41,840 nucleotides of DNA from NCBI GenBank assembly GCA_023391425.1, contig JAEWAX010000022.1, positions 1-41,840 of the forward strand, read 5' to 3'. Shown in pieces: positions 39,706 to 41,840 of the stretch. Every line of letters begins with the position of its first letter. The stretch's first letter is position 1. Position numbers and translations under genes: made by a program. The notes beneath the pieces were generated by a model. The model saw only the letters and a program-made list of their open reading frames with translations. It was not told the origin of the DNA and made no database searches. The stretch comes from Bacillota bacterium. GTDB taxonomy: Bacteria > Bacillota > Clostridia > Acetivibrionales > DSM-1351.

Positions 39706-41132
39706 AATACCCCTCTTACCCCTTGTTTATATGGAAGTCTAACTTCTACAACTGTCCCCTTATTTAATTCGCTTTTTATGTTTAGGCTTCCGTCATGCAT
39801 TTTAATAATTTCATCACATATTGTGAGTCCAAGTCCAGTCTGTGATTTGCTACTTTTCCCCTTAAAAAACTTTTCCTTTACCATTGGTAACTCTTCCTCA
39901 CTAATACCACACCCAGTATCCTCAACCTTAAAAACTAGACTATCATTATCTTTAAAAGCACATAATGATACCTTCCCTTCTGGTTGAGTAAATTTAAATG
40001 AATTACCAAGTAAATTAATTAATACCTGCTTTATCTTGTTTCTATCCAAATCAATCACCGGTAACTTGTCACAATTAACAATAAAATCTATTCCATCTTT
40101 AATTGCTCTCGTACTCATATGTTTCTTAACATAATCAACAAGTTCAATAATATCAGTTTCTTCCTTTTTTAGTTCATCCTTACTAGATACAAATCGAGAA
40201 AAATCCAGCAGTTCTTCTACCATTTTAGTAAGTCTATCACTTTCCTTTACAATGATATTTAATCCGTCATTAAGTATTTCCCGGTCATTAAAGTCATCAT
40301 CGATTATAGTATCTGCCCATCCTTTTATTGATGTTAGAGGAGTCCTCAGTTCGTGTGATACCTTTGAAATAAAATCATTTTTTATATTTTCTCTATTTTG
40401 GATTTCACTTGCCATATAGTTTAGTGTGTCTGAAAGCCTGCCTATTTCGTCATTTTTATTTTTATTTATCCTAACTTCTAAGTTGCCCGATGCCATTAGC
40501 TCAGCACCATGCATTACATTTTTTATTGGTTGAATAATACTGTGTGCAAGAACAATACTAATTACACTAGCTACTATAATTACAATTATACCAATACATA
40601 TAAATATTAATGATATATTGAAAATTATTTTATCTATTTCATCTAACGAAGTCACAAACCGTAAAATTCCAACTTGTTCAGAAGCTGATTCTAGTGGATA
40701 AGAAACTGCCATTATATGTTCAGAATTATTATCTTTTCCTGTCCACACACCTTTTTTACCTTTTAGTGCTGTTTTGAAATCGTCACTTTGTAATAAGTTT
40801 TTATGTATAATTCCCTCAGAGTCTAGTATCACCTCTCCCGAAAGTTGAACTATTTGGACCTCTGCTGAAGTCTGTTTCCAGAATACATCAGCATTATCAA
40901 TTATGTTCACTTCTAGTGGTACATTTGAATAGTATTGGGAATAAAAATCTGATGCAGTCTTAATTTGGTTAGTTAAAATGCTTTCAACATTGCTATAAAA
41001 ATAAAAACGTGTAAAATATATAAGCAGTGTTTCAAATGCTAATACGCTTATGAGTATAATAACGATAAAACTACTAACTAACCTAGATTTAATGCTTTTT
41101 TGAGGAGTATTATCTTTATTTTTTAAAGTCAT
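39702..41132 (-). CDS. Sensor histidine kinase (HAMP-HisKA-HATPase)
   Basis: 476 residues. Two membrane helices (about 17-40 and 168-197) flank a ~125-residue extracellular sensor region. A HAMP domain (about 198-250), HisKA (FISKVSHELRTPLTSIKGW, phospho-accepting His near 262) and HATPase_c follow; N-box LLGNSFKF, G1 VEDTGCGIS and GLGLTICDEI are intact. It phosphorylates the response regulator encoded 1 nt upstream. The stimulus is unknown; a role in envelope or nutrient sensing is typical for the type. The lipoprotein gene starts within its stop codon. Confidence 0.94.
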   Translation of the reverse strand: MTLKNKDNTPQKSIKSRLVSSFIVIILISVLAFETLLIYFTRFYFYSNVESILTNQIKTASDFYSQYYSNVPLEVNIIDNADVFWKQTSAEVQIVQLSGEVILDSEGIIHKNLLQSDDFKTALKGKKGVWTGKDNNSEHIMAVSYPLESASEQVGILRFVTSLDEIDKIIFNISLIFICIGIIVIIVASVISIVLAHSIIQPIKNVMHGAELMASGNLEVRINKNKNDEIGRLSDTLNYMASEIQNRENIKNDFISKVSHELRTPLTSIKGWADTIIDDDFNDREILNDGLNIIVKESDRLTKMVEELLDFSRFVSSKDELKKEETDIIELVDYVKKHMSTRAIKDGIDFIVNCDKLPVIDLDRNKIKQVLINLLGNSFKFTQPEGKVSLCAFKDNDSLVFKVEDTGCGISEEELPMVKEKFFKGKSSKSQTGLGLTICDEIIKMHDGSLNIKSELNKGTVVEVRLPYKQGVRGVL

Positions 41133-41133
41133 A

Positions 41134-41826
41134 CTACGTTTCCTTTCTCCATCTGTACCCAGTACCCCATACAGTCTCTATATACATTGTTGGAGATTTT
41201 TTGTCTTCAATTTTACTTCTAAGTCTTCTTATATTTACATCTACTATTTTGGTATCCCCTAAAAAATCATAACCCCATATTTTGTCTAAAAGTTCATCTC
41301 TAGTAAAAGCCTTATTTTGATTCTCAAGAAATATTTTTAGTAATAGGTATTCTTTTGGAGTTAGTAAAATCTCTTTACCATCCTTGTATACTCTTTGTGA
41401 GTAAAAATCAAATCTGAAGGCCCCGCTGTTAATGGTCTCCTCCTTTGAATTGGCATTACCAGCTATTCTCCTTAATAATGAATTGGTTCGTAAAATTAGC
41501 TCCATAGTATTAAATGGTTTAAGGACATAATCATCCGCACCATTCTCAAGACCTTTAATCTTATCAATATCTTGGCTCCTAGCAGTAAGCATAATAATCC
41601 CTATATCAGCAAACTCTTTTCTAAGAATCTCACATACTTGAAATCCATCAATTCCTGGAAGCATAACATCCAGCAAAACTACATTTGGCTTTTCAAGCTT
41701 AGCTTTACTCAAGCCTTCTTCTCCTGAAGCAGCCTCAATTACTATAAAATTATTCTTTTGAAAATTTATTTTTAAGAATCCTCGTATGCTTTCCTCATCT
41801 TCTATGATTAGGATTTTATTCCACAT
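41134..41826 (-). CDS. OmpR/PhoB-type response regulator
   Basis: 230 residues, complete. Receiver domain (1-120) with acidic pocket Glu9/Asp10, phospho-acceptor Asp53 (VVLLDVMLPG), Thr in IMLTAR and Lys in VLKPF. C-terminal winged-helix DNA-binding domain (about 133-228: LTPKEYLLLKIFLENQNKAFTRDELLDKIWGYDF and VDVNIRRLRSKIE). A good ribosome site (TGAGGAGAA) is present at the window's right edge, so the start at 41826 is sound but the promoter lies outside. It forms a signal pair with the adjoining kinase. Confidence 0.95.
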   Translation of the reverse strand: MWNKILIIEDEESIRGFLKINFQKNNFIVIEAASGEEGLSKAKLEKPNVVLLDVMLPGIDGFQVCEILRKEFADIGIIMLTARSQDIDKIKGLENGADDYVLKPFNTMELILRTNSLLRRIAGNANSKEETINSGAFRFDFYSQRVYKDGKEILLTPKEYLLLKIFLENQNKAFTRDELLDKIWGYDFLGDTKIVDVNIRRLRSKIEDKKSPTMYIETVWGTGYRWRKET

Positions 41827-41840
41827 AAATATTCTCCTCA

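Overview
The window reads as a low-GC, Gram-positive anaerobe, most likely a cellulolytic clostridium of the Ruminiclostridium type (C. cellulolyticum / C. papyrosolvens group). The reasons are AT-rich DNA with AGGAGG ribosome sites, an NADH-linked [FeFe]-hydrogenase operon, a family 9 glycoside hydrolase, a GH3 beta-glucosidase, ABC sugar uptake, and the Firmicutes order ireB-ruvX-DUF1292. The organism is an inference from content; there is no rRNA or tRNA gene here. Almost every gene is on the minus strand.

Left part (1-17.75 kb), mostly housekeeping: a GH9 lipoprotein; a membrane-anchored 3D-domain protein with a 12-nt tandem repeat; a small membrane / zinc-ribbon group; a solitary plus-strand FabH-like ketosynthase; the hydrogenase operon (hydC, a HATPase-like protein, a [2Fe-2S] protein, hydB, hydA) behind a sigma-A-like promoter with two Rex-like operators; ireB, ruvX and a DUF1292 gene; mtaB; a plus-strand HPr-like gene that lacks the catalytic histidine; a DUF523 gene; and rnr.

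Middle part (17.75-28.3 kb): a gene remnant related to the lipoprotein at 38.2-39.7 kb, then an eight-gene minus-strand operon, transcribed lacI - malF-like - malG-like - solute-binding lipoprotein - MDR dehydrogenase - TIM-barrel isomerase - Gfo/Idh/MocA oxidoreductase - GH3 beta-glucosidase. It starts from a clear promoter at 28.25 kb and ends at a hairpin near 18.15 kb. It has no ABC ATPase gene. Its likely job is import of a glucoside or oligosaccharide, glucosidic cleavage and redox processing of the sugar.

Right-middle part (28.4-37.8 kb): a broken IS1182-type transposase remnant separates this operon from a second sugar system. That system has a PAS-LuxR regulator, a ribose/rhamnose-type ABC importer (ATPase, permease, binding protein), a flavin oxidoreductase of the Old Yellow Enzyme family with a cysteine cluster, a two-cluster ferredoxin, a second TIM-barrel isomerase and a second Gfo/Idh/MocA oxidoreductase. 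Two of its transcription starts share a GAATGTGACA...TGTCA element. The set has the form of a complete uptake-plus-redox pathway for an unidentified glycoside, polyol or related compound, and is the best candidate here for an undescribed system.

Right end (38.2-41.8 kb): a three-gene unit of OmpR-type response regulator, sensor histidine kinase and a large lipoprotein of unknown function. The 3-prime end of a decayed copy of the lipoprotein gene lies at 17.9 kb.
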